The notes under the pieces are model-generated. The model was not told the origin of the DNA and searched no databases. It worked only from the letters and a program-made list of their open reading frames with translations. A DNA stretch of 64,000 nt, taken from NCBI RefSeq assembly GCF_016808335.1, contig NC_053148.1, forward strand, positions 50,360,930 through 50,424,929, given 5' to 3'. Below, in pieces: positions 20,082-31,945 of the stretch; position 1 is the stretch's first letter; every line of letters starts with the position of its first letter. Made by a program: the position numbers and the translations under genes. The stretch comes from Panicum virgatum (taxonomy: Eukaryota; Streptophyta; Magnoliopsida; Poales; Poaceae).

Positions 20082-23000
20082 ATGGTAAAGAAGACCTCCG
20101 CCGCCCCCGCCGACGCCGAGGCCGACGAGCGCCGCCGCCTCCGCACGCTCGCCTTCTCCAACGGCCTCCTCCAGCGCGGCGACCCGCCGGCGCCACGGGC
20201 GCCGCTCGCGCCGTCGGCTGCCGTCGCGCGCCTCCAGGGCCGCGACATCGTGCGCCGCGGCGGCCAGCGGAAGAGCCGCTTCCTCTTCTCTTTCCCTGGC
20301 CTCCTCGCGCCTGCCGCCTCGGGCGACCGCGTCGGCGAGCTCGCCGACCTCGGGACCAAGAACCCCGTGCTCTACCTAGAGTTCCCCCAGGTACGGGACG
20401 GACCTTCCCAAGGATTCCGCGGTTTTGCCACCAGCAAATGTCATAAAGACGGGATTTTTTTCTTCTTTCCTGCGCATTCTTGCGGCTGCTTGCAGGGAAG
20501 GATGAAGCTCTTCGGGACGCACGTTTACCCCAAGAACAAGTACCTCACGCTGCAGATGACAAGATCGGCCAAGGGCGTAGTCTGTGAGGACGTCTTCGAG
20601 AGCCTTGTGAGTGTTGTCAGCGTTACCTTTCCTTCCAATTACGTGCGCTGATTAGGTAAGATCGATGTGCGTGTGCGCCTGTGCAAATTTACTGATTAGA
20701 TTTACGTGGGTCGTTGTCAAATCCTGCGATTCTAGTACTACACCGTGTTAGCAAACTAAAAATTCCATCTGGTATGCACATGTTCGGTTATTTTTCAGAT
20801 TAGGATGTCTCATGTTCTACCTGCAACAGAAAGATTTTCTTTCTCTCAGGAACTTACCGTTCATGTTAAGAAATAGCGTGGTGGGCAGAGCAGCTAATCC
20901 GTTCTGATGTTATCTCTTGCCAGATTGTATTTTCTGAAGCCTGGTGGGTTGGGACAAAAGACGATAACCCAGAAGAACTGAAACTTGAGTTTCCGAAAGA
21001 ATTCCAAAATGTCAGTGCCCTTTGCAACCCCATCTGTTTCTTCTATGTCATGTTCTCTGTCTGTGTATCATATGCTTCTTCATTTTCTACTGATAGGATG
21101 GCGTAGCGGCAGATTGTGATTTCAGAGGTGGAGCAGGTGCTGCCATTGATGAAGCCACTGCAAGTAAAGCTGGAAAGGAAATCGCAGAACCCCGTTCCCC
21201 TAATTTTGAATCTGATGGCGACGCTTCTGACGATTCAGATCAAAGGGATGGGAATGGCACACAATCTACAAGTGGAGCACCTTCAGTTAGACAGTCTTCT
21301 AGAAATGCAGGGAAAGCCTTGAAAAAGTAAGCCCTGTCTCTCTGCTTGGATGGTTTCTTGGATGCCTAAATACTTTGCTAACTCTAGTTTGCTTAATGAC
21401 TGATAGTTGCCTGATTTTTTTTACCCGCTGCTAATATCTTCGAACCTGAATACACCCATTGCTCCCATGAAGTAATTAACAAATTCCTCCTTGGCTCCTT
21501 GCTGTTTGTGTACAGGTACACAGATTTATCTTCTGGTGATGATTCATCTAACAGTGACAACGAAGCTGAGGTACCTGAGGACTTGGATGAGAAGGTAGCA
21601 CTTGAAAGTTGCTTTTCCTATTGGTTCAAATTTAGAATGCCAATAACTAAATTGTGCGATGTTGCGGCTTATTTTACTTTATGTATGAAGGAGATGGAGA
21701 GTCTATCTGTTAAGAACGAATGCCAAAGCGAAGACATCAAACCTGCAGATTCTTCAGCATTGCCTATCTCCAGCAAGAAAGAGCCTCTTGTTCAGGCTAC
21801 TCTGTCTAGTATGTTTAAAAAAGCCGAAGAGAAAAAGGTGAGAATGCAAAATCACCTAGATAGTAATGTGCCTTCATTTTGACTGTACATTCATGGAAAT
21901 CGATATGCATTAGACATAAGTAGACACAAAAGTTATGAAGATGCACACTAGATATATTATTTATTCCTCACTATCACTAGCAGACAGCTATGCCCCCTTT
22001 AGCTTTAGCCTAATTCCCGATTGCATTGAAGCAATGCGGAAATATTCGACAAGGATGTGTTAAACATTATATGTTTACATTTGGTATCAGTATCATCAAA
22101 TTTAACTCATCACAGCAAATTGGGTTCCTATTTCAGAGGTCCACAAGAAGTCCTAAAGGATCCCCTGCAACAAAAGGTTTCGTATTATCACCTTTCTATG
22201 ATCCTTGCTAAACGTGTATTGTGGGGGGAAAAAATCTTTTTTATTATTTGATTTGTAATTGCCATGTTTTTTTAGGTCCTGCTGCTAAGAAGCAGCGAGC
22301 AAGTCCAATGGCAAAACAGCCAGCAGGGATTAAGAAAGGTAAATGCACTGCTGTGGCATTCATCAGCCATCTACCATTGGCTTTGGTTGCTAGCATGTGG
22401 TGTGAGCAATCAAAAGCTTTTCTCATTGTTAGTGGGGAAGATATGTCCTAGTACAAGTAAAAAACTCTAAGGGTGTTGTGAGATAAGCTTTCAGCTTCAT
22501 TTATATGAGGACATTGACCCTTGTTTTCGCTGAATGCAGCCAGCGGAACTCGGAGAAAGCAAACGCCAAAGGTACTGTTTTCTGGAATTTCAGTGTTGGT
22601 TGCCCTTGGCAGATGAGATAAAAGGCCTAATATGCAGGGGCGGGCCCAGGATTTGGAGCATGGGTATTCAAAATTTTCAAAGACTTTTTTTGACAGCCTC
22701 AAATATAGACTCATATCACATAATCCATTGCTACCCTTTCCAAAAAAAAAGACCTCATCAAGAATTAGTGGTGGCACTACCATTCTTCTCTAAAAATTTA
22801 ACGCAAATTCGCTATCAGTTTATCACAAACATTTTTTGCTCACTGCATTGCTAACGATTCACCACAAATTCACAACTATTCACCTATTACAAGGGTTTAT
22901 TAACAAAGCATGAAACATTAGACCTGTGATGCTGCCGCCCACCGTCCTTGCGGCCTTGGGCACTAGGCTGTGCGCTGTGCGTGGCGCTTGGGCGTGGCGC

Positions 23001-23891
23001 CTCCGCACTGAGCAGCTTTCAGGCAAGAGGGGCTGGTAGCTTGGTGCCCCCACGCCATGCGCCCGATGCCTATGCGCCTAGCCGGCCTGCTCGGAGCCGC
23101 CTCCCGGCAAGCGGAGTGCCGGAGCCGCAACGGCCTGGGCTCGGGCCACGACTAACTGCCACCGTCCGCCCGTTCCTCGTTCGCCGCAGTCTGGCCGCCG
23201 GCAAGGGTCCGCCGCTGCGCACCGCCAGTCTAGGATTCCTGGGCGAAAGGGTGCTGGGTGGCTACTCGGTCTTGGAAGGGGGCAATACTGCAGGATGGAT
23301 CAGGTGCTGATATGGGCCGTATTTTGGGACGGCAAGTGGGGAGGGTGAGGAGATGGACTTACTATTATTTTTGGGCCTGAACAAGAGGAGAGACGGTAGG
23401 CCTGTTATACTGTGGAGTTCTTATTTTTTTTGAATCATATACATGGAATACAACACATATACAAAGTTTTATGCCAAAAATAATGGGTATTCAGTTGAAT
23501 ACCCTTGAATTCAACTGGGCCCGCCCCTGCTAATATGAATGAGTAGAGCAGGGATCTAGATTCAAGTATTGCTCATTGTTTGGTCTTGTAAATGCCTACC
23601 TGCGAGATTGAGGACCTTTGGCCTTTTTCAGGTGGTAGATGATGGAATCGAAGAGCTTTCAAGTTCTTCCCAGGTGAAAATATTGTTAGCTGACATAAGC
23701 AGAAATGTGCATTTCGTTACTTTTTACCTGTGGCAGTTTAGAATGCATCTCAAATGTAGAAGGTTCCATTTCGCCACACGCATTTCTGATCTTTTGAGCA
23801 CAAAGGTTTTGCATACTTACCTAGGTAATCATAATAATTGGTACAGAATAATGATGTGGGTGACGATAGTGACGAGGACTGGGCCGAGTGA
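20082..23891 (+). CDS. RHL1: RHL1, DNA-binding subunit of plant topoisomerase VI
   Basis: Homologue of Arabidopsis ROOT HAIRLESS 1, a nuclear partner of topoisomerase VI needed for endoreduplication and cell growth. Exons read by eye: 20082-20390, 20496-20606, 20924-21010, 21097-21326, 21516-21594, 21691-21837, 22137-22176, 22276-22338, 22540-22571, 23632-23673, 23847-23891; sum 1,185 nt, 394 residues, no internal stop. The conserved core includes FLFSFPGLLAP, TKNPVLYLEFPQGRMKLFG, THVYPKNKYLTLQ and SEAWWVGTKDDNPEE. Then come a Ser/Asp-rich linker, LVQATLSSMFKKAEEK, a basic stretch (KKQRASPMAKQPAGIKKG) and the acidic end DDSDEDWAE. Exon 5/intron 5 is the least certain, since read-through there stays in frame. 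Intron 9 holds a hAT element. Confidence 0.95.
22635..23529. mobile_element. Non-autonomous hAT element in RHL1 intron 9
   Basis: 895 bp with perfect 15-bp terminal inverted repeats CAGGGGCGGGCCCAG, flanked by the exact 8-bp duplication CTAATATG (22627-22634 and 23530-23537). An 8-bp duplication with these ends indicates hAT. No transposase is visible. The ends are AT-rich, while about 22930-23320 is strongly GC-rich with an open frame of about 120 codons of no recognisable family, possibly captured sequence. Confidence 0.9.
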
Positions 23892-24812
23892 CGCTCTTGT
23901 ATGTGGACCGCATATTCACATGCATGGGTTGGTTCGTAATCGGCGAAGAATGCAGAATGTATGCATGGTGGAAAGGAGGGATGTGATTGGGAGGCACACA
24001 ACGCCGTATCTGCATCCATTGACCTTCTCTGACGAGTGACGACTGATATACAATGTTGATACTGTGCTGTTCCGTTTGTAATTTGGGTGACATAAGTTTG
24101 AGTTTATGAAATCGAGTATATAATTAGTCAGAAGTGGGCTGCGTTGTTTCTTACTCTTGTTTGTAACGGGAACACGGCCACCATAGGGAATTGGTGTAAG
24201 AGAAGAGGTATTGGTACTGATGCTCAATGCAGATTGCCGCTCAAGCTGGAAATTTCCTTTTTTCAGTTGATGCTTTGAGGTCTCGGGTGATGAATGAGCA
24301 TCCACTGTATTGATTGATATCTGAATTGTGGTTAGATTCCATCCACATAGTGCGTTTGTTTATTCTTTTTTCTGTCTGCATCTGACCTTGGTTGAGCATC
24401 ATCGTCATTCGTCAGTGAATTACTGTAGCATGATGCGATGCTGCCACCCATGAAGAAGAGAGTATTCTGTTGCTTGTGCTCATTGGATTGTGCAATGGAT
24501 GATGCTTCCTCCTCTTTTGCAAGGAGTCGGTCAACAAGTGCCGGAGGGCATGGAAAGAATATCCGGAGAATATTACCCCCAGGCCCCCACCCTGTTTTTT
24601 TTTAAACCTCTCATCTGGATACAGCTCTAGCATATGTTCGTATACAGACACACATCTACACCACACACACGCACATCTCACACACACCACAAGTATACAA
24701 CCAGATCTATAACTATACACAGATACCAAGTCGTGTCCTTAGAGAGATCACTAGAGTCATCGAGGCTCCGGCGACAGATGTATCATAGTCCCTTTGTGGC
24801 TCTACGCATTGA
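23892..24812 (+). other. RHL1 3' region and intergenic DNA
   Basis: The first few hundred bases are probably the RHL1 3' UTR. A CA-rich stretch with many ACACAC words lies at about 24648-24700. I see no gene or clear transposon. Confidence 0.5.
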
Positions 24813-25148
24813 GGCCTTGTTTGGCTCCCAGACTTTTTCCATAAGTCTCTATCACATCAAAAAGAATCTTACTATTTTATAGTATTAAATAAAATTTATT
24901 TATAAATGTTTTTTGACAGCTGAGTGCTAATTCGCGAGACGAATCTAATGAGCCTAATTAATTCATAATTTGTTACAGTGATGCTACAGTAACAATTCGC
25001 TAATCATAGATTAATATACCTCATTAGATTCGTCTCGCAGTTTAGCTCTAGGGTTCTGCAGATAGTTTTATAATTAACATTTATTTAATACTTCTAAATA
25101 CTAAAAAGTTTCAGAGACTTAAAAAAATCCTTGGAACAAAACAGGACC
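24813..25148. mobile_element. MITE-like element with GGCCTTGTTTGG ends
   Basis: About 336 bp, with ends GGCCTTGTTTGGCTCC and (reverse complement) GGTCCTGTTTTGTTCC. The inner arms AGACGAATCTAATGAG and CTCATTAGATTCGTCT are perfectly complementary and would fold the element into a hairpin. It lies upstream of the DUF829 gene. Confidence 0.75.
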
Positions 25149-25277
25149 TGGGAGACTCTTCTAAAATTATTTAGGAACCTACTGTTCCCGGATGCGAAAT
25201 GGGCGTCGAGCGGCAATGGAACACGGACGCGCGGGCGCTCCACCGAGCGAAAGCGAACCCAGCTAACCGAGCGAGCG

Positions 25278-25306
25278 CCCCCCCCCCCCCCCCCCCCCCC
25301 CCCCCC
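25278..25306. repeat. Poly(C) run, 29 bases
   Basis: An uninterrupted homopolymer of cytosine upstream of the DUF829 gene. The exact length in an assembly is unreliable. Confidence 0.85.
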
Positions 25307-25314
25307 GCGTCTGG

Positions 25315-25390
25315 TTCTGGTTCTCTCCAACTGAAGAGGATGGAATATTGTTCTGGTTCTCTCCAACTGATGAGGAGGATGGAATATTCG
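25315..25390 (+). repeat. Short tandem duplication, about 37 bp x 2
   Basis: The words GTTCTGGTTCTCTCCAACTG and AGGATGGAATATT occur twice in succession with a 3-base difference, in the presumed promoter of the DUF829 gene. Confidence 0.8.
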
Positions 25391-25536
25391 GTTCGAGGGA
25401 GAGTCCATATCGTTGGCCCAGCCCACATCTTCATCCTCTCCCCACCCCCAGGTCGGGCGCCCTCACCGGCACCGCGCCGCCGCCGCCTCCTCCTCCAGCT
25501 TGCTCTCCCTCGTGCTTGGCCCCTTCCCTTTCCACC

Positions 25537-25549
25537 CGTATAAGTATAG
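25537..25549 (+). promoter_or_regulatory. Probable TATA box of the DUF829 gene
   Basis: GTATAAGTATAGG lies about 1 kb before the start codon. Downstream, donor CTG|GTACGT (25613), acceptor TTTGCAG (26047), donor CTG|GTAGAT (26174) and acceptor GAAGCAG (26469) suggest two introns in the 5' UTR. Inferred from sequence only. Confidence 0.4.
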
Positions 25550-26558
25550 GATATCGCCCTTCTCTCCTTGGGGGCGTCGCGTCTTCTTCCTCCCTGCCTG
25601 CCTGCCTGCCCTGGTACGTATCCCTCCCCCTCCTCTTGCACCATGAATGGATCGGATCGGATCGGATCGGGTCGAATCCATCTGCCTGCCTGCCCCATGC
25701 ATCAAACACAATTTGATTCCTTCGTTTTCCTGCAATTCCCCTTCCTGCTTTCCTGGAACAATTCCAAGGGCACCTCCATCCTTTCCTTCCGCCAATGTTG
25801 GGGACCAATCCAAAACGCAAAGCAATGTCTACCTTCGCTTCCTAGTTTAGTTTGATTACGCGCGCAACGCAAATCGCTTCCAACAACCGCCGCCCACCGT
25901 CCTTGGACTGCCCGATTTCTTTTCTTCCTCTCCTGCTATCTCCTTGAAAACGCCAAATTACCGACCCCGTATTCACAACTTTATTTTATTTTTCCTCTGA
26001 CTTGCTCCTTGTACGTTTCCTTCTAAAAATTGCTGTTGCGTTTGCAGGAGTAAGGAAGCAGACAGCACTTGGAGTTACTGCCAACCACCGGGCTCGGCTG
26101 TCAAATCCTCTATTTGGCAGCCAGCCCGTGTCCAACTCAATCCTAATTGGCAGCAATTTTACCGACACCACCTGGTAGATGTTAATCCCCACCTTTCTTT
26201 CTTTCTATTATTTTACCAATTTTATGTTTTCTTTTGCATTCGGTCATATGGACCATGACAAAGACGTGTTCAGCCCTCTTCTTGGGTCAACTGCGCCACG
26301 CATAAATAAATTGCCAGCCAGAGCTTCTTCCAAGTCCCCGTTGGCTACACATGTTTCTTTCTTTTTCTTCCAAACACAAGGAAAAATCAATTCAACTTAT
26401 GCAAACCGCGTGTTAGGACCGACACAGACAGACAGCTAAGACTGCCTTTTTTCCCTTCCTGTGAAGCAGGACAAAGGTGCAGGCACATAAATAACGTGCA
26501 CAAGTTCCTCCTTGGCTTGTGACAAGAATCTTGTTGCTTCTGAGAGGCTCCACAACCC

Positions 26559-28517
26559 ATGATGGCTTCCTTCTCAGGACCCCTCCACCGCCCCCTCTCC
26601 GCCATGGCCGTCGCAGCCTTTGCTGCCGTCTCCTCCCTCGAGCTGCCTGACAAGTTGTCCCACCACAAGCTTTCTGATGCAAGCGCGAAAGCAGATGCGC
26701 ATGTGTCACTTCGAGCCACCAGGACAAATGCTCCAGCGGCGCCTTCAGCCTCTGCCCTGTCTGTGCAGCTATTGCCACACAATCTCCAGAGTTTGCAACC
26801 GATGAAGGCTCCGTTCGCATCTTTGCCGGTCATCCAGACCGTTTACCAGTATGCAAGGTTTACCAAGACCTTGGAACAAGACGATGCGATGCCCGCAGTT
26901 GCTTCATCGTCATCTGACGTGCTGTACCGCTGGCATCTGCCAGACCCCAGGGTCTGTGCCAAATTCCCTGACAAGTCTCAGACTGTGGTGGTTCTTCTTG
27001 GGTGGCTGGGCTCAAGGCAGAAGCATCTCAAGAGATATGCTGATTGGTACACCTCCAGGGGCTTCCATGTTGTCACTTTCACCCTCCCAATGTCTGACAT
27101 CCTCAGTTATAACCTTGGAGGGAAGGCTGAGAAGAATGTAGAGATGCTATCTGAACATCTTGCTGGCTGGGTAAGGGAGGAAAGTGGGAAGAAGATTATT
27201 TTTCACACCTTCAGTAATACTGGTTGGCTTTGGTATGATACCCTTCCTCCTGGTTTTCCTTCATGGAGAATGAGCTCTCATCTTGATTTTGATGCTTGAT
27301 TTCTTTCTTTCTTTTTTCTATGTTGCAGCTATGGCGTAATTCTGGAGAACCTACAACGGCGGGATGCTTCAGCAGTGGAGAAAATTAAAGCTTGCATAGT
27401 AGACTCTGCGCCTGTTGCTGCACCTGATCCTCAGGTACAAATTTTAGCTAGACACATTTAGTTATTGGATTTACAGCTCATCATGACCTTTCAGTTAATT
27501 TGACTTGGTGGTTCTTGAGCTGTTATTGAGAAATTGACGTCTGCATTCTTATATCTGAATTAAACAGCAAGCCATCTGTTCCTGGCATCATGTTTGCTGT
27601 AAATTGTAAATAACAAATTTGTTTTTATTGTTTTCTTCTGAACTCTAGGTTTGGGCCTCTGGCTTCTCAGCTGTCCTCATGAAAAAACGTAGTATCACCA
27701 CAAAAGGACTAGGATCAAATGATTCAAGGTCTGGTGTCGTAGTTGTGGAGTCTAGCATGGAGCCCAAGCCGGCAGCAACAGAGGCAGTTCTGCTATCATC
27801 TTTGGAGACCTTTTTTGATGTTGTTTTGAACTATCCAAGGATCAACAGGTGTGCATGTTGTCCACATATGAAACAAATCATTTGGGTTTCAGTCTTATCT
27901 ATAAGCCCTTTTCAACTGAGTAGCCCCCAAGTGAAGACCTCTAATTGCTCACATCACAATAACTAAATAATTGAATTGCTGATTGCGGTGGTACAGTCAC
28001 ATGATGGTCCACCATACCTTGATGTTATCTTTGTGGTAGTTGATATTGCATTTGCATCAGAAAAGATATTGCATTTGCATCAGAAAAGTGTAGATGAGTG
28101 TGGTTTGCAAGTAACACAATGCCTATATGGTCATAGCCTAGAAAATACACCATGATAACATATGTTTAAATTGGTTGAGTATTTAAAAATGGTGGCAACT
28201 CCACCACAGCTGAGCTCATCAATATCCTTTTTAACAGGAGGTTATCTGATGTCATGGAGCTTTTGTCGTCGAAGCAACCAAAGTGCCCCCAACTATATAT
28301 ATACAGCTCCGCTGACAGGGTCATCCCAGCAAAATCAGTGGAGTCATTCATCGAGGGGCAGCGGAGAGCTGGGCGCGAGGTGAGAGCCTGCGACTTTGTG
28401 TCATCCCCCCATGTGGATCACTACCGGAGCAATCCTGGGTTGTACACCTCTGAGCTGAGCAACTTCTTGGAGGAATGTGCCCTTACAAACCGTTGCGAGG
28501 ATGCAGGGTCGTCATGA
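26559..28517 (+). CDS. DUF829/TMEM53-like alpha/beta-hydrolase-fold protein
   Basis: Member of the PF05705 (DUF829) family related to TMEM53; the substrate in plants is not established. Coding exons 26559-27232, 27329-27434, 27649-27848 and 28238-28517 sum to 1,260 nt, 419 residues, no internal stop. Residues 1-120 are low-complexity and Ala/Ser-rich, possibly a targeting region. The fold begins at TVVVLLGWLGSRQKHLKRYADWY (142-164; 23 residues, cited only by its ends TVVV and ADWY). Candidate catalytic residues are Ser219 in HTFSNTG, Asp353 in YSSADRVIP, and His385 or His388 in SSPHVDHYR. Two adjacent ATGs (26559, 26562) could start it. A long hairpin element follows the gene at 28866. Confidence 0.9.
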
Positions 28518-28865
28518 TAATCACATTGTTGCGGCAGAATACAAAACAGTTGGTTGTTTTATTCTTTTGCTCCGTGGTCTTTGAATTGAATGTACCAGGG
28601 ATATATGCCGGTCGGTTATACCAGGAGACTCTGACATGTTCTTGTTCTTCCCTTTTGCGGGGCTGACTCTAGGCGCACAGTTGTAAAAAAACGTTGAGAT
28701 AACAAAAAAGAAAAAATGAGTGGATTCTTTGTTTGGACTCACTGTCAAACTGATTTGCATTCTGCCAATCTATCAATTCTGGTTCTGGGTGAAAGAAGAC
28801 TATTCTTTGAATTGTGGAACGCCTTGTACCAGGGATAAGTCTATTTTACAACATCAAACTAGTCA

Positions 28866-29820
28866 AGAAGTCCGTTTTTCAACCTCCTACTACAAAACCG
28901 GGTAACCTAGGCCCTCGAACTGGCAAAACCGTCCGAATCACCCCTCGAGCACTGTAGCAAGATGTTTTAGGACAGTTTGCTACAGTAACATTTTCGAATT
29001 TATGGAATTTCACACCTCTCTCAATTAAATAAGAAAGAAAGTATAGTTAATATTGTCTAAAAATCATGATATTTTTTTGGGAGGTAGATAAAAAGATAAG
29101 GAATTTATTTTGGCTAGATGTGATACATTAAACATAATGAAATTTGAATTATAAAATTTTAAATATGGGTAGAATTCAAAATTTCTTGAATTTTTGGGTT
29201 AGCTAAACCTTTGATAAAAATGAAATAAAAATATGATAATTCATAATTTTTTATTTAGTTTAATAAGGTATTTTTTATTGGCCCAAGTTTTTATGAAAGT
29301 TTTTGAATTCCTTCGCAATGCTCAAATTTGAATCAAATTTGATTCCTCAAATTTTAATTTATGAATTTTCTATAGAACTTGGGCCAATAAAAAGTACCTA
29401 ACTAAACTAAATAAAAAATTATGAATTATCATATTTTAATGCATTTTTATTATAGGTTTAGCTGACCTAAAAATTCAAGGAATTTTGAATTCTATCTATT
29501 TTTAAAATTTTATAATTCAAATTCCTTTATGTCTATTGTAGCACATCTAGCCAAAATAGATTCCTTGTCTTTTGATCTACCTCCCAAAAAAATATCATAA
29601 TTTTTAGACAATATTTAACTATGCTTTCTTTATTATTTAATTGAGAGAGGTGTGAAATTCTAGAAATTCAGAAATTTTACTGTAGCAAAACCGCCTTTAG
29701 ATGAGTCAGGGTTGTTTTTCAAACGGTTTCGTTAGTTGGAGGTATAGGATATCCGGTTTTGTAGTTCAAGGGCCAAAATCGGACTAGCGTGATAGTTAAG
29801 GGTTGAAAAACAGACTTTTC
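28866..29820. mobile_element. Long inverted-repeat (foldback) element
   Basis: About 950 bp that reads as two arms of about 470 bp in inverted orientation around about 29335. The outer ends pair (GAAGTCCGTTTTTCAACC against GGTTGAAAAACAGACTTTTC), as do inner words such as TTTTTTGGGAGGTAGAT against ATCTACCTCCCAAAAAA and TTGGCCCAAGTTTTTAT against the GAACTTGGGCCAATAAA region. It is very AT-rich with no coding capacity, and no clear target duplication was found. An RNA from it would form a long imperfect hairpin. Confidence 0.85.
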
Positions 29821-29825
29821 CCTTT

Positions 29826-29940
29826 ATTTTTATATATTTATAAAAAAAAGGAAAAAGAAAAGAAAAGAAGCCTTGTATCATTTATGTTTATATATTTATA
29901 AAAAAAGGAAAAAGAAAAGAAAAGAAAGAGGGCCTGTATC
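29826..29940. repeat. Tandem duplication of about 56 bp
   Basis: The segment TTATATATTTATAAAAAAAGG...AAAAGAAAAGAAA...TGTATCAT occurs twice in succession, upstream of the gene at 30043. Confidence 0.75.
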
Positions 29941-30042
29941 ATGATACAATGCTTTTGGGCCATATGGCGGCCCGGAAGAAAGCAGGAGGTCCCTCCTCAC
30001 CTTTCCTAGCAGGAGGTCCCCCACCTCACCTCTCCTCTCCTC

Positions 30043-30391
30043 ATGGCGCCCGCCGCCGCCTCCGCCACCAGGACAGAGTCGGAGAGCAAGACGCGGCAAG
30101 ATGCACAAGACAAGCGGTGGCTTCAAACCCTCTCCGAGCCCGAGCTCGTAAGGCGATCTTTCTTCCTTGCTTCCTTCCCGCCCAACCTCTCTGGGATGCA
30201 ACATCGATTGATTGCTCTTCTCTGATGGCTAATTCAGTGATAATCAACCTTCCATATCAATCTTTCTAGGGTTTGTTGATCGGCCTCAAGGAGGTTGCCA
30301 TGACCCGGGCCTCCAACGCCGGCCATCCTGACCTCGCCGACAGAGTCTTCCATGTCCGCGCGCTGCGGGCTCTTGGTATTTCACCTCCCTG

Positions 30392-30471
<80 letters not shown>

Positions 30472-30927
30472 ACCCAAGTATTATGCAAAATTTATTGTGG
30501 ATTTTGCAGTGTTCGTTTTGCTGGAAGAGTTGAAAGAGCGACTAAGACAAGCCTCGGTTAATACGAGCATCTTGGAGACGCTTGCCTTGCTAAATGGCCA
30601 TGATCATGAGGAGGTGGTCAGGCCCAGCCAAGATGTGATGCCAATGCCAAATGGTATCAAAAAGAAACGGAAGCAGATGCAGGATGGGTACTTACTTCTT
30701 GCTGCTTCTGCTGCTGCTTGCTTTCCTTGTTATTGCAATACATGTCTGGATGATAATAATTTCTGTTTCGACCACTGGACTGGATTGTAACTATCAGTTG
30801 CTATTAGCAAAAGAAATTTATTACTCTGCTATTATTATGCAGGTGCGATGGAGAGGATGCCCAGAGTCCAAAGAGACGAAAAGCAACAGGAGTGCCAAAA
30901 CCACAAGGGCGTGTTAAATCTGACTAA
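30043..30927 (+). CDS. Small conserved-looking protein, function unknown
   Basis: Exons 30043-30147, 30270-30375, 30510-30687 and 30843-30927 sum to 474 nt, 157 residues, no internal stop, with canonical GT-AG sites. The N-terminus is Ala/Ser/Thr-rich. A probable helical domain follows (RWLQTLSEPELGLLIGLKE, ADRVFHVRALRALG, FVLLEELKERLRQ). The C-terminus has two basic clusters, KKKRK and KRRK, which suggest a nuclear protein. I do not recognise a named family. The consistent frame across three introns makes it a real gene. Intron 2 is dominated by a CT microsatellite. The 3' ends of this gene and the minus-strand TFIIS-domain gene converge. Confidence 0.82.
30394..30469. repeat. (CT)n microsatellite in intron 2
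   Basis: About 76 bp of pure CT/TC dinucleotide in a 134-bp intron (30376-30509). It makes up more than half of the intron and supplies an exaggerated polypyrimidine tract. Confidence 0.95.
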
Positions 30928-31945
30928 GTAGAAGCGGACTCCAACTGAACCCGCCGCTGTTGGAATGGAAATGGCTCTGTCGTCAGTCTAGCCTGAGCAA
31001 GTAGCTGCAAACTACAGTGCCTGATGGATGTTATTCTGACATGTAAACCAGCCCTCCATTCTCACTGCAGCAGTTTTACACGAATTGGCAGCCAGACAGT
31101 TCATAGAGCTGATTGTTAGTTCGATTGATTAATGATGGCAATGATACACAGTTGGTACTTGACAGGGCTGCTCCTTTGTGCACTTTTGCTGAAAGATGAG
31201 GACTGCAATTGTAATTGCAACCTCAGTGGCTCAGCCCTCACTTTCGATCCTTGTATATCATACATGTCTAGTACTGATTCAATCAATCTCAGTCGCTTGT
31301 CCATATCCTGGTAACGTAAATACCACATGTCATCTCAAGCAGGCAGGCACAAAACTCAGGCCTCCATACAAAACCGAAATACCCACCAAGACACTTGCCA
31401 AAAATCAGGTATCAACCACAAAGAACGCAACTCGTGCAAACAACTGATGCATGCCAAGTTTCAAAAACTGCCAGCAAGATACAAAGGTTAAACGTGTAGC
31501 TCGTAAAAATGATATGTACAACATTAATTGATCATACAACTTGCACCACCCAGGGAAAAGGAGATGGATAAGAAAAGGATGCATTTCATCTATTGAGTTA
31601 TACGATGATTTACATAATTTCAGCTATCCGCAGAGAGCAATTTGGCTATATTATGTCATCTAAAACAAGCTAATACATTCACAAAGAACCAGATCTACAC
31701 AGGGTGGCTTTCCAGCAGCTAACAATGTCCATGCCATGGTAACGTCTCTTAAATCTACCTGTAGCTGACCTCTTATTCAGTTCTCTGTGTATGTATGTCT
31801 TCAGACCTAATAAAGCTGACCCATTTTCTGGTGTCAAAGAAATACCCTAGAATACAATGTCCAAGGTGCCGCCATAAACGGAACATCGAACAAACCATTC
31901 AGAAAACAAGACAAAATCGATTACTGCTGCAACAGACCTTCATGC
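30928..31945. other. Convergent 3' regions
   Basis: Between the stop of the plus-strand gene (30927) and the stop of the minus-strand TFIIS-domain gene (31946). It probably holds both 3' UTRs. I see no further gene or transposon. Confidence 0.5.

Noticed and set aside
22635..23529. CACTA or Mutator origin for the intronic element
   Set aside because: The exact 8-bp duplication and CAGGGGCGG ends fit hAT; CACTA would give 3 bp and Mutator about 9 bp with longer ends.
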